Under the pieces are notes generated by a model. The model searched no databases. It saw only the letters and a program-made list of their open reading frames with translations, and was not told where the DNA came from. 64,000 bases of DNA from Boesenbergia rotunda. Lineage: Eukaryota; Streptophyta; Magnoliopsida; Zingiberales; Zingiberaceae. Each line of letters starts with the position of its first letter. Positions within the stretch are counted from its first letter, which is position 1. The position numbers and the translations under genes were made by a program. The stretch covers positions 147,636-211,635 of the forward strand of contig JAGFNQ010004019.1 of the NCBI GenBank assembly GCA_024364735.1. Reading direction: 5' to 3'. Positions 1-11,136 of this stretch are shown piece after piece.

Positions 1-1856
1 ATAACCAAAACTTGAACCAATCAAATATTGATCAGGAAGACAATGAACAAACAATTGAACCATCAATTGAACCACTAATTGAACCTCTAAATGAACTAAC
101 TCTTGAACCAACTACTGCGTGAACTGAACCAATAACTGAACCAACCTAAGTAGTTGAACGAAACACTGAACCGAACCATCCAGCCGGGCCTGAGGCTGAA
201 CCATGTTCTAGAAGAACCAAGAAACCTAGACTTAGTCACCCTTCTGATCAAATTATGGGTGATCCAACCTTAGGAGTCAGAACTAGGTCCTCCTATAGAA
301 ATCTTAGTCAGATTGCACTGATTTCAAAAATTGAACCTAAGACTATAGAGGAAACCCTACCTGATCCTGATTGGATCATAGCTATGCAAGAGGAGTTAGC
401 CCAATTTGAAAGAAACTAAGTCTGGGAACTAGTACCTAAACCTGAGGGCAAATCTATTATAGATACCAAGTGGGTGTTTAGGAATAAACTAAATAACCAA
501 GGGGAAATAGTTAGAAATAAAGCCCGCTTAGTAGATAAAGGGTTCAGTCAAGTCGAAGGATTAGACTATGATGAAACCTATGCCCCAATAGCTAGACTTG
601 AGTCAATTAGAATGTTGTTAGCATTTGCAGCCCATAGAGGGTTCAAGCTATACCAAATGGACGTTAAGTCTGCCTTTTTAAATGAGTTCATCAAAGAAGA
701 AGTCTATGTAGGACAACTCCAGGATTTGAGACCTAGAGAAACTTGACTACGTTTTTAAACTTAAAAAGACACTTTATGGGTTAAAACAAGCACCTAGGGC
801 ATGGTATGAACGCCTATCAACTTACCTTATTTCTAAGGAATTTAACCAAGGATAAATTGACTCCACCCTTTTTGTTAAAACCTTAGAAAAAAACATTTTC
901 ATTGCCCAAATCTATGTTGATGACATAATTTTCGGATCCACCAACTCAAACTTTCTAAAAGAATTTGTAAAAATAATGGAAAATGAATTCGAAATGAGCT
1001 TAGTAGGTGAGCTCAACTTTTTCTTAGAATTGCAAATTAAGCAAATCAGATATGGTAATTATGTTCACCAATCCAAGTATGCTAAAGAGTTGATAAAAAA
1101 ATTTAAAATGGATAACTCCAAAAGCATAAGTACCCCTATGACCACAAATGTCAAAATTGATAATGACCCTGAAGGTAAGCCTGTAGATCTTAAGCTATAC
1201 CGAAGTATGATTGGAAGTCTACTTAACCTTACAGCTAGCAGACCTGACATCCTATTCTCTGTAGTAATGTGTGCTAGGTACCAAACTTGTGCTAAGGAAT
1301 CCCACCTAGCAGCCCTAAAAAGAGTACTTAGGTACATAAAGGGTACCCTAAATGTAGGGATTTGGTATCCTAGAACTTCCACTTTTGAATTATTAGGATA
1401 TTCTAATTCTGACTATGTTGGTTGCAAATTAGATAGAAAAAGTACAAGTGGAAGTTGCCAGTTTTTAGGACACAGTCTAGTCAGCTGGTGCAGTAGAAAG
1501 CAACACTGCGTAGCACTGTCTACAACAGAAGCAGAATATGTTGCCTTAGGAGAGTGTGTGATACAACTCTTATGGATGATGCACACTCTTAAGGACTTCC
1601 AGCTTGTCTACACCCAAACCCAAGTCTATATTGATAATATTAGTTCAATCAACCTGACTAAGAACCCAATTCAATACTCCAGAACAAAACATATAGAAGT
1701 TAAACATCATTTCGTAAGAGATCATGTAGCCAGGGTGAAATAGTCCTTAAGCATGTGGGCTTAAAGTCAAACTTAGCTGATATTTTTACCAAACCCTTAC
1801 CTGAGTATGAGTTTAACTCACTAAGAAGGCAGTTAGGGTTATGCTTAGTAGAATAG
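1..1856 (+). pseudogene. pol: A: broken copia pol (RT and RNase H)
   Basis: The first ~240 bases encode a Glu-Pro-rich linker of the kind found between integrase and RT, already with stops (near 119 and 147). RT follows: the WVFRNK motif near 470, QMDVKSAFLN near 655 (first catalytic Asp), ALYG/LKQAPRAW-like residues near 775, and the YVDD box near 913. RNase H lies at about 1395-1790, with the TTEAEY motif near 1520 and the C-terminal D-I-F-T-K-P-L-P motif near 1780; the stop is at 1854. There are in-frame stops near 416 and 853 and frame changes near 720 and 1741, so no functional polymerase is made. The longest open stretch is 976-1743. Confidence 0.93.
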
Positions 1857-3074
1857 GACTGCTCTATATTTTTCCAAAAATTGTTTTATTTCTTATTTTT
1901 TTAACCTTTTGTGAAAAATCATTTCTTTTATCAAGTTTTGAAATCTAAAATGATTTTCCGACTTAGTTTCTTTTAAAACTTACCCCCTTTAAAACTAGGG
2001 CTTTTTCGCAAATGGACTTAGCTTAGGCCCTAATCCTAGAATTGCTTGCACCTATAGATCTAGAAGCCAGCATCTCACAAGCACCTTAGGATACTTTTGA
2101 TTGATAACCTAGACTGGGTTGAGATACTTAGGTATATGCCTTGATTCAAGATGCTTTAAGTTCGTGCATCTGCAGTAATTGGGGCAATAAATATAAATTG
2201 AACAGCAATCATGTTAAGTGTCAAGCTTAGAAAATCTAACTTGATCATATCACTTAACTTGACTAACCTTAGCAAAAGTTACTGTTTATGACAGTTAGTA
2301 AGTAGCTAACTGGGTTAGATAGGACTCAAACAAAAACGGTTTATTTTGGTTTGGTCCAGTTTATACTTAAAGATATTAGAGTTGGTTCAATACAGAACTT
2401 TATTATTATTTTTTTGCTCTAAGATACCTGCTATAACTAGTATTTTTTTTTATATATGGCAAAGGGGGAGAGAAAGGAAAGGATAAATTTTTTTTTTTCA
2501 AAATTTTATCTCTTTTTCAAAAAGTAATGTAAATAACTAAGTGCTTTAAAATGGTTTTCAAAGCTAAACATTTCAAAACTAAGTATTTCTATGTACTTAA
2601 CTGGTTCTAAGTGAAAATCTACTTTCCGAAGTGTTTTTTGGTGCACGAAGTATTTTTGGAAAATTTTCTAAGTATGAAAACTTGAAAAACTTTTGGAAAA
2701 TTTTCTAAGTATGAAAAACTTGAAAAACTTTTAGGAAAATTTCCTAAGTATGAAAATCTAGAAAAACCTTTTTGGAAAATTTTCTAAATATGAAAAACTT
2801 GAAAACCTTTTTGGAAAATTTTCTGAGTATGAAAAAACTTGAAAAACTTTTTGGAAAATTTTCGAAGTATGGAAAGCTTGAAAATTTTTCCTAAGCATAA
2901 ATACTTTAGCACTTAGTCAAAATCTAAAACACTTAGAAGGTTTTCAAAAACCTACATATCTTTGAAAAACTCAGGGGGAGAATATTCGTTTCAGGGGGAG
3001 AAAACTGAATGTTTTTTTTGAATTCTTTGCTTGTTTTTTTTAACTTAACTTTTTGAACCATGTTGCCATAAATC
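1857..3074 (+). other. A: AT-rich post-pol region without genes
   Basis: SIRE-type elements carry a long region between pol and the 3' LTR that in some lineages holds an envelope-like frame. None is visible here. Landmarks shared with B are a G-C-A-T-C-T-C-A-C-A-A motif near 2070, a TCAAGCTTAGAAAATCTAAC segment near 2221, short poly-T tracts, and two AGGGGGAGA purine blocks near 2972 and 2993 that resemble decayed polypurine tracts. Confidence 0.8.
2651..2890 (+). repeat. A: six imperfect ~39-bp tandem repeats
   Basis: The unit reads roughly TTTTGGAAAATTTTCTAAG followed by TATGAAAAACTTGAAAAAC. Six copies run head to tail with small indels and a few substitutions. Related TTCTAAGTA-plus-TTGAAAATTT words recur less regularly at the same place in element B (35590-36130), so the array arose from sequence already present in the family. 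Confidence 0.85.
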
Positions 3075-3088
3075 AAAAAGGGGGAGAT
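3075..3088 (+). promoter_or_regulatory. A: polypurine tract
   Basis: An A- and G-rich run ending GGGGGAGAT lies directly against the LTR start at 3089. This is the expected primer for plus-strand DNA synthesis. The same purine block borders the LTRs of B, C and N1. Confidence 0.85.
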
Positions 3089-3777
3089 TGTTGGTGCCGG
3101 AAGCACCTAAGTCAAACCTGTGTTTTGATAATGACAAAGGGTTTAGAAGTTAAGGTGTTATTGTGATCTAACAAGCTTACTAAGTGTGCAGGAAAGTCCT
3201 AGGTACACTAGGCAAGAAGTCCTGGCAAAGGGCTGGGCATGAAGTCCTGGCAAAGGGCTGGGAAAGAAGTCCTGGTCAAGGACTAGGCAAGAAGTCCCGA
3301 CCGGAAGTTGGGCAAAGAAGTCCTGGTCGAGGACTGGACAAGAAGTCCTGGCAACGGGCTGGGCACCGAAGACCTAACCGGAAGTTGGGCAAGAAGTCCT
3401 GGTCGCAGACTGGGCACGAAGACCTGATCGGGAGGATTGGGCAAAAGTCCAACCGAAGGAGCCGGTTGGCAAAAGGTAAACTCTCCTGAGAGGAGTAGGT
3501 GAGGACGCGTTCGCCGTGCGAGGGAACAGTAGGCGTCGGTTTGACCTAGGGTTCCATTTGGGAGACTCAAAGTCAGAATCAACACAGCTTAGGCAGTAAA
3601 TAATGTCTAACATTCTTGCTTTGTGTGTTTTGGAACTAACCTTGGTTGCAGGGAACGAAGGAACGGGTTTCTGCAGCATAGGTGCCTCAATGGAGTGAGG
3701 TGCCTCACTGGGGCTAGGCGCCCGGATTGATACGGGCACCCCAAGTGCAAGGCAAAAACAAAACCAATGAAGCAAAC
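3089..3777 (+). repeat. A: 3' LTR, left part
   Basis: It begins TGTTGGTGCCGGAAGCACC, the same start as the LTRs of B and N1. In order it holds a minisatellite (3190-3450), a block with the CTCCTGAGAGGAGTAGGTGAGG motif, and the beginning of a decayed GGGCGCCC region (3660-3750). Insertion of E at 3778 ends it before the TATA box and the U5 end. Confidence 0.9.
3190..3450 (+). repeat. A LTR: minisatellite of about 20-bp units
   Basis: Repeats of the form AAGAAGTCCTGGCAAAGGGC alternate with variants such as GTCCTGGTCGAGGACTGG, roughly a dozen in all. It occupies the same place in the LTR as arrays in B, N1 and K. Confidence 0.85.
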
Positions 3778-6039
3778 TGTTGGGACTGGGTGCATGTTGA
3801 CATGGATGCGGGTTCGTAATCTCAAAATTAATTACGTGCAATGGAAGGTTTAGCATAAATAATTTCTCTAAATCATTTAACTACACATCTAAGCATGCAG
3901 TTTATCTTGTGTAGACATGATCATATATTTAACATTTTGCAAAAACGTAAACTAATTTACGTATTACCTCGCGTAACTCGAAGGAAGGGACGAGATCCAA
4001 CCGTAAGCATCCCTTGGAAGCTCCACCTCTATTCGCGTCCACGCCGAGTATCTTCGGGATGACTTCGCAAAGCCACGAGTTTCGTGTTCTCGAGAACTAC
4101 TAGATTCTCCGAGAACGCGACGATAAAAACCAAGAGAGAAGTCGGAAGAGTAACCACAAAAGGATGGCCGGAATCAAAATTCCGGCAAAGCAAAAGAAGA
4201 GGCTTGCGGCAAAAAGATCCTTGCGGCAAACTCTAATTCCGGCAGCACCTTCTTCCGGCCAAGAGATGGCCGGAGCTTCCTTCTCCGACAGCAGGTGGTG
4301 GTCGGCAGGGAAAGGGCAGGGGCGGCCGGCTGGTGCTCCTTCTTGGGGCTGGTTGGCGCACGGCAAGAAGGGGAGAAGAGAAGGAGAGAAAGAGAGGGAG
4401 AGAGCCTATGCCTTTATCTCTATATTTCACACCCAAGCCTTGTCTTGGGTCCTTTATATAGTGGCCTCTCAACCATCAAGCCTCTCAAATATGGAATAAC
4501 TTATTCCATCATGCCAAGTTTGATTTTATATCATGGTTAAAATCATATTTTAATTCATGATAAAAATCTTCTCTCCTATGGAATAAATTTCCTTATCATG
4601 GTAAATCAATCCATGATTGATTTTATAAAATTAACCAATCCATGGTTCATTTTAATTTCCATGAAAAATAAACCAAACCTTGGTTTATTATATAAAAATT
4701 TATATCATCCATAATTTTATAAAACAAACCACACTTGGTTTATTTTATAAATTGAACCAAAAACTTGGTTCTCTCCCTTTGTTGTGGCCGACCAAGCAAA
4801 GAGGATGGAGGCCCTCTTTGGCTAGCCCATCCAAGCCAAGCCCCAATGAATTAAACTTATTTAATTCATCTATTAAGTCTTCAAAAGACTTAGCCATTTT
4901 ACGCTTCCGATGCGTCTCTGAAAAATTCAGATTCGACTTATCGTTTGGCTCAACCAAATCTAATCTCTCTTGATTGGAAAATCCAATTTTCAACTCGTTT
5001 TAAATCCCTCGGATTACTCGTAGTACGTGTGACTAAATAGGCTTTCGATTTATGTTGGTCGTCTATAATTAATCAATTAATTATAGAACGATCATAAGTG
5101 ACACCTAGTAGTACATCATGATCCCCAATTAATCGAAAGATCAACGGTTGACCTCAGAAACAATTCTGAAATCCTTCAGCAGCTATAATGAATCGTGCCC
5201 CATTCCCTTCACCATCTTATACCCACTTGGTTCAGGACATGGTCTATGTGTGTCAGTCCCACTAGGCTGACTACGTCACACCTAGCCCAAGTAACGTTTT
5301 CTCGTCCTACGGATTCTAATTACTCTTATGTATTTAAGAGATTCATACTCTGAACATGTCATGCTCTGGCCAGAGGCTTCGAGTAACAATCCGACGATAG
5401 ACCTCGGGTATACATCTCCTCGCAAGGAGTGGTGAATCCTTTGTAGGCTGTTCAAACATCTTCGGGCACTTCGGCTTATACCCAATCATCCTGGGTCCAC
5501 ACCTCCTTGGAGATGCTTGCTTAAGATGTCAAAGTATAAGTCTCCATGACCAAGATGACTTGAACACCGTAAGTCAAAGGAACATCACACTTAAGCTGCA
5601 GTAAGAACTTCACTGACATATCTATATGTAGACTACCATATGAAGTTTTACAGCCAGTCACTCCAATGAACTAGTTCCCTTAACTAGCATTCATGTTTAT
5701 CTCCGGACATCTCAATGTCACCAGCCAGTGAGAATCAGCTGATTAGAGAATAACTCATGTTAGTCTCAACAGAATTGATAGTGTCCGTATTTATCAATTC
5801 ATCGACTAGGGACAATTTCAATACTTCACAATTGCACATGTAGAGATAATCACTAGTTGTGAATTCATCACAAATTCTCTCATGCTGTGAATTGTATTGC
5901 GGACATTCAGTAAATGAGTTTAAGATCTCAATCAAATACACAAACATATATACTCAAATAGTGAATATTCATTTATTAAAAATAAATGATTACAATCATA
6001 AGGCGATTGCCTTAGGACACTTCTCTCATATCACTAACA
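3778..6039 (-). repeat. E: 3' LTR, 2262 bp
   Basis: On the minus strand it starts TGTTAGTGATATGAGAG at 6039 and ends CCCAGTCCCAACA at 3778, so it has TG...CA ends with a short inverted TGTT/AACA. It includes a TATA-type promoter and a GA-rich stretch (about 4370-4410) downstream of it. Small reading frames in it overlap on both strands and look accidental. Confidence 0.88.
4453..4460 (-). promoter_or_regulatory. E LTR: TATA box
   Basis: The minus strand reads TATATAAA in the middle of the LTR, where the U3/R boundary is expected. It is the likely core promoter of the element transcript. Confidence 0.6.
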
Positions 6040-6052
6040 AACTCCCACTTGG
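6040..6052 (-). promoter_or_regulatory. E: polypurine tract
   Basis: The minus strand reads CCAAGTGGGAGTT immediately upstream of the LTR start. AAGTGGGAG-type tracts next to TGTT are usual in Angela-like copia elements. Confidence 0.8.
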
Positions 6053-6059
6053 CCTAATG

Positions 6060-8528
6060 TCATTCGCTACGGTACCCAATACCACAGGCTCTAACATGAC
6101 CCTCAAACTTGCTTTGAGGCAAGGCCTTAGTTAAAGGATCCCCTAAATTCCTTTCAGTGGGAATTTTATCAATTTGTATATCATTCCTACTTATAATCTC
6201 TCTGATCAGATGATAGCGGCGAAGCACATGTTTAGATCGCTGATGAGACCTTGGTTCCTTCGCTTGTGCAATAGCTCCATTGTTGTCGCAATAAACCGGT
6301 ATTGCTTCATCAATGGTTGGAACCACACCAAATTCTGAGACAAACTTCTTGATCCAGACTGCTTCCTTTGCTGCTTCCGAAGCTGCAATATATTCCGCTT
6401 CTGTGGTAGAATCCGCTACGGTGTCTTGCTTGGAACTCTTCCAACTTATTGCGCCTCCATTCAAAATAAATACGTATCCGGACTGAGATTTGGAGTCATC
6501 CTTATCTGTCTGGAAACTGGCATCTGTAAACCCACGTATTACCATATCACCTTCTCCATATATTAGGAACACATCCTTAGTGTTTCTTAAGTACTTGAGG
6601 ATTGTCTTGACAGCCACCCAATAATCCATTCCTGGATCAGACTGGTATCTGCTTGTGACGCTCAGAGCATACGATACATTGGGCCTAGTACATAACATAG
6701 CATATATGATAGATCCTATCGCGGATGCATAAAGAATCTTATTCATGCAAATCCTCTCGTCTTCTGTGCGCGGACACATAGACTTCGAAAGGTTGATCCC
6801 ATGCCTGATGGGAAGGTAACCTTTCTTGGATTCCGACATGCTAAACCTTTCTAGCACTCGGTCTATATATGTAGACTGCGAAAGACCAAGCAACCGTTTT
6901 GATCTATCTCTATACATTCTAATCCCAAGGATATAGGTTGCTTCTCCCAGGTCTTTCATGGAGAAAGTTTTGGACAACCAAATTTTAACTGACTGTAAGA
7001 CTGATATATCGTTTCCTATAAGTAATATGTCATCGACATATAACACTAGGAATACGACTGCACTGCCACTAACCTTCTTGTACACATAAGGTTCGTCAGG
7101 ATTTTGTGAGAAATCAAACTCTTTGATTGTCTCATCAAAATGGATGTTCCAGCTCCTGGATGCTTGCTTTAGTCCATATATGGATCGTTGAAGTTTGCAT
7201 ACTTTGGTTTTATTAACCGATGTGAAACCTTCAGATTGTATCATGTATACATCCTCAAGCAGGTTTCCATTAAGGAAAACTGTTTTCACATCCATTTGCC
7301 ATATCTTATAATCATAATAAGCTGCTATGGCCAGGAGCATCTGAATGGATTTAAGCATAGCTACTGGCGAATAGGTTTCGTCATTATCAATTCCTTGTTT
7401 CTGACGATATCCTTTTGCCACTAATCTAGCCTTAAAGGTAACAACATTATCTTCCATGTCGATTTTCTTCTTGAAAACCCACTTGCACCCTATGGGCTTA
7501 ATCCCTTCAGGTGGGTTAACCAAGTCCCATACTTGATTTTTGTACATGGAATCCATTTCCGACTTCATGACTTCAAGCCATTTATCCCTTTCTGAATTTT
7601 TCAGAACATCTTCATAACTGATAGGTTCGTCATCGTTAATGAGTAACATGTCGTTCGATTCACTTATGAGAAATCCGTATCTCTCTGGAATATTGCGTGT
7701 CCTATCAGACCTACGAAGAAGTGGTGTTGTTTTAGGTTCAACTGATAGCTTATCATTATGAGTTATTGATTGTGGGTCTAGACTAGATGTCTCTGTAATG
7801 TCTATTGGAGTTTCTTGAACTTCTTCAAGTTCAATGCTACTCCCACTGTTTTCTTGTAAAAGAAATTCTTTTTCTAGAAATACAGCATGCCTTGAAACAA
7901 ACACCTTTTGTTCCAAGGGATGACAGAATTGGTAACCTTTCGTTTCCTTAGGGTATCCAATTAATAGACATTTATCAGACTTAGCATCCAATTTGTCTGA
8001 TACAGTCCGCTTTACATAAGCAGGACAACCCCATATCTTTAGGTGAGATAAATGAGGTTTCTTACTATTCCACGTTTCATATGGAGTAGTAGAGACTACC
8101 TTGGTCGGGACTCTGTTTAGTAAGTAAACAGTTGTCTTAAGCGCATAGCCCCAAAAGGATTTTGGAAGAGTTGTATGATTCATCATAGATCTAACCATGT
8201 CCATCAAGGTTCGGTTACGCCTCTCAGATACACCATTATGCTGTGGTGTATATGGCGGAGTCCATTGAGACAATATCCCATTGTCCCTAAGATAATCTTG
8301 AAACTCTTGACTTAAGTATTCACCACCCCGATCGGATCGAAGTATCTTAATACTTTTGCCAAGCTGTTTTTCTACTTCACTTCTGAACTCTTTGAATTTC
8401 TCAAAAGCTTCAGATTTGTGTTTCATTAAGAACACATACCCGAATAGTGAGTGATCATCGATAAAGGTAATGAAGTAGCTATAGCCTCCTTGTGTAAGAG
8501 TTGACATTGGACATTGGTCCACATACAT
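6060..8528 (-). pseudogene. pol: E: copia pol, integrase-RT-RNase H part (822 codons open)
   Basis: The open frame starts inside integrase. The integrase core supplies the second catalytic Asp at residue 66 (LRSDRGGEY) and the Glu near 102 (NGVSERRNRTL). RT spans about residues 330-575, with Asp 413 (QMDVK) and the YVDD box at 497-500. RNase H spans about 660-800, with Asp 669 (FTDAS), Glu 710-712 (TTEAEY) and Asp 748 (YCDNN). The C-terminal LGDPLTKAL motif precedes the stop at 6060. There is no internal stop, so these domains could be intact. The first methionine is not a real start: a 7-bp duplication at 8503-8516 cuts this frame off from gag-protease. It is scored as a pseudogene for that reason. 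Confidence 0.93.
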
Positions 8529-9498
8529 CAGTATGTATTAGACCAAGCAATTCTCCCACTGATTTACCTTTTTCGGAAAAGGATAATTTGGTCATCTTGC
8601 CTTTTAAGCATGATTCACATGTATCAAATGAACCAGGTTCAAATGATTCCAGAATTCCACATCGGTGTAATTTGGTCATGCGTTTCTTACTTACATGGCC
8701 AAGACGACAATGCCACATATATGAGTCTATTTGATTATCTATTTGAGCACGTTTATTGCTAACTTCGATATTGAATACGTCACCGGATAAATCTAACGTG
8801 TAGATACCATTGCATATAGTTTCGGTCCCATAAAGAACACCATTTAAAGTTATGTAACAGTAATTGTTACTAAAAGTTAAATGATAACCCTTTTCATTCA
8901 AGCATGAAATAGATACAATGTTCTTTATTAACGAAGGAACAAAATAACAATTATCCAATTCTAAGACAAGTCCAGTAGGGAGCTTTAGCAAATATGTTCC
9001 GATGGCAACAGCAGCAATCTTTGCTCCATTTCCAACTCGCAAATTCGCTTCTCCCTTGACGAGTCTTCTTCTATTCCTTAGCCCCTGTATGTCATTACAT
9101 ATATGTGAGCTACACCCAGTATCAAGTACCCAGGTGTCCGAGGAAATAGAGTGACATTCAATAACGAAGATACCTGAAGAGGATGGGGCATCGGATGCCT
9201 TCTTCTTCAAGGACTCAAGATAAACCTTGCAGTTTCTTCGCCAGTGGCCCTCCTTGCCGCAGTGATGGCAAGTGCCTTTTGGTGCCTTTTCAATCTTTTT
9301 GGCCTTTTTCTTCCTTCCCTTATTTTGTTCTTTGGGCTTCCTCTTAGAGCCTTTCTTTGAGGAACCAACTAACAGTACCGTCTTCTGATCCTGCTTTACA
9401 GAAGGCTCTACAGTCTTCAGCAGGTTAAGCAACTCAGGAATGGTAGTCTCCAGTTTGTTCATCCGATAGTTCATCACAAACTGTGAGTAACTCTTGGG
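8479..9498 (-). pseudogene. gag-pol: E: gag C-terminus, protease and start of integrase
   Basis: Reading from the N leftwards there are, in order: the end of the capsid region (MNYRMNKLETT); a basic stretch with the zinc knuckle CHHCGKEGHWRRNC near 9230-9271; the aspartic protease motif VLDTGCSSHI near 9100; the GAG-pre-integrase H...H...C..C zinc site (WHCRLGH and CESCLKGK, 8720-8600); and the first integrase Asp (HTDVCGPM). The frame stops at 8479 because of the 7-bp duplication. The apparent start beyond 9499 lies in element D and is an artefact of the join. Confidence 0.9.
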
Positions 9499-9499
9499 N
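9499..9499. other. Single undetermined base (N) at an abrupt element junction
   Basis: To the left is coding sequence of E's gag; to the right is the middle of D's LTR, starting about 726 bp into the LTR compared with the intact copy at 15649-17966. Both elements lose their ends at this base. It may mark an assembly gap or scaffold join, or less likely a real deletion. Confidence 0.85.
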
Positions 9500-11101
9500 G
9501 GAATCTTTACTCTAAGAAATTGAGCATGTAAAACTATCCAAAACTCAAATACTCTATCTCCATAAAGCAAGAACTTGAAATTTGAATAAACTTAAACATT
9601 GCAATTCAAATAACTAAATTGTCTCGTCTCAAAAGATCTCTCCATAATCAGCCACACACACACTCTACTCAGCACCGCCTCGTCGTCTTCCTTCAAAATT
9701 GCTTGCCTTTACCTTTATCTGCCAATAAGAGGAAATGCAACTAGTAAGCAAAAGCTTAGTAAGTACTATCTAGCTCACAAAAACTCGAAATATGCAAACA
9801 TGCTTCTAGATCAAACTGAACATCATATGAGATACTAATATGCTTGAAAGAAAACTACGAACATGTATAGCTCAAACATGCATACTCAAGCAATAATAAA
9901 TCTCAATTTACTTTTCTTGGCTCAACTTGAAACTTTAGCTATTCTTTAACTTTTGAAAACTTTCTGAAACTTTAGGAAACTTTGCTAAAGCATATACTTA
10001 AAAATAATAATCACTTGGATCCACTGAAGACGTAAGTACCATCTCATGCGCGTTCCCTAAAAGGTTGGGGTAGCGAGCCACCAATCCTAATAGAGCAGAC
10101 CTTGGGTCTACCAGGGCCAAGACCTTGGAATTGGACACCTGGATTTCTTTAACGACGCCCTTGGACGCCGGGTACTGGTCTTAGAAAAATAAAATAGCTT
10201 TTCTTTCTTTTCTTTCTTATCTGTAAATGCCTTGGCATTTTCTGGAGCACCTTGCGTGCTAAAATCCCTAAGTCTTGACTTTTCGGGGATTTCTTAAGGC
10301 CTTGGCCTTTTCTTTTCTTATCTTTATCTTCTCTTTTCTTTTCTCATAGCTTTTCTTGGTCCCTAATCTCATATAGGGCACTCAATAAATATATAAGCAT
10401 ATAATGAACTAAGATCACATGCAAAAATCTTAACAAAAAGTAAATATCACTTTTAAAAACTTTTAAAGGAAATTCTCGCGGAAAAACCGCCTCTTACTGC
10501 AGGTGAGTAGTACTTACCTTGATATCTTGGACTTACAACCAAGATTAATGTCTAGAGCTCGGAAGAAACTTGAGATCTCGACGAATTCTTCGCGCCTACG
10601 CGTTCCTCTCGTCGCGGGGATCCCGAATATAGGAATATCTCTTGGAAGAAAGCCTTGGCCGGCCCTCTAGGCTTGGTGTGGCGTGCGCACAAGAGAGAAG
10701 AGGGGGAAGAAGGGTCGGCGTGAGGGTGTTGGCCGAAAGGGAGGGTTTGAGTTGAGAGAAAATAAAACTTCTCTCTTTAAGTATCTATTTATACTTATGG
10801 GCGGATCGACCTAACTACAACTTATATACATGTCTCTCCATCTTTTTTTGTGCTTGATACCCTAGCCCAGCTGGTCGCGCGCGTTTCTGGTTTCCTGCTG
10901 GTCGCGGGTTCGAATTCCGGCTGCCCTTAAGTGGTTTTTCCTTTTTTTTCTTTCTCTTTTTTTTTTAAAATACCAAACGGACTCGAAAAATTCCATAAAA
11001 ATATTCTAAAAATTCCTAAAAATATCTAGAATATTTCTAAACCATTTTTAAATAATTCTAAGGACTTTAAGAACTAAAAATGGGAATTTTGGGGCGTTAC
11101 A
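9500..11101 (-). repeat. D: 3' LTR, truncated (1602 of about 2318 bp)
   Basis: It is colinear with 16375-17966 of the other LTR. On the minus strand it starts TGTAACGCCCC at 11101 and carries a TATAAATA promoter motif at 10786-10793. Compared with the other LTR it has many one-base length differences in homopolymer runs, for example near 9541, 9635, 10107, 10180 and 10283. This pattern suggests imperfect base calling near the N. Confidence 0.92.
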
Positions 11102-11113
11102 ATCCCCCATACC
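11102..11113 (-). promoter_or_regulatory. D: polypurine tract
   Basis: The minus strand reads GGTATGGGGGAT directly against the LTR start. The identical tract borders the LTR of G (56286-56297). Confidence 0.8.
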
Positions 11114-11136
11114 TTATGAAAAGTTCGTCCTCGAAC

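Larger units (their letters stand above)
1..3777 (+). mobile_element. Element A: Ty1/copia retrotransposon, SIRE/Maximus-like, 3' part only
   Basis: The left edge of the window cuts the element before its reverse transcriptase. What remains is the end of pol, a 1.2-kb AT-rich post-pol region, a polypurine tract and the first 689 bp of the 3' LTR. Element E then interrupts the LTR. Lineage is inferred from RT and RNase H similarity to C, whose integrase and C-terminal coiled-coil Gag look SIRE-like. The post-pol region is colinear with that of element B (35186-36292), so A and B are relatives. The far side of the LTR was not found, because E is itself truncated at 9499. Confidence 0.9.
3778..9498 (-). 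mobile_element. Element E: Ty1/copia retrotransposon, Angela/Tork-group-like, 5' end missing
   Basis: Read on the minus strand, the element has the 3' end of gag, protease, integrase, RT, RNase H, a polypurine tract and a 2262-bp 3' LTR. It sits inside A's LTR; the left flank CAAAC (3773-3777) would be one copy of the target duplication, but the other side is not present. The 5' LTR, PBS and most of gag are missing, because the sequence changes abruptly to element D at the N (9499). The coding part is the best preserved in the window, with one visible frameshift. The lineage name is from protein style only. Confidence 0.92.

Noticed and set aside
1857..3074. Possible envelope-like gene after pol, as in some SIRE elements
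   Set aside because: No frame above about 100 codons and no signal peptide or membrane pattern in the post-pol regions of A, B or C.
3184..3856. Frames on both strands through the minisatellite of A's LTR
   Set aside because: Repeats whose unit lacks stops give open frames in several phases. There is no start context or similarity.
4100..4540. Overlapping frames of 80-110 codons in E's LTR
   Set aside because: They lie around the promoter and GA-rich region of an LTR and compete on both strands.
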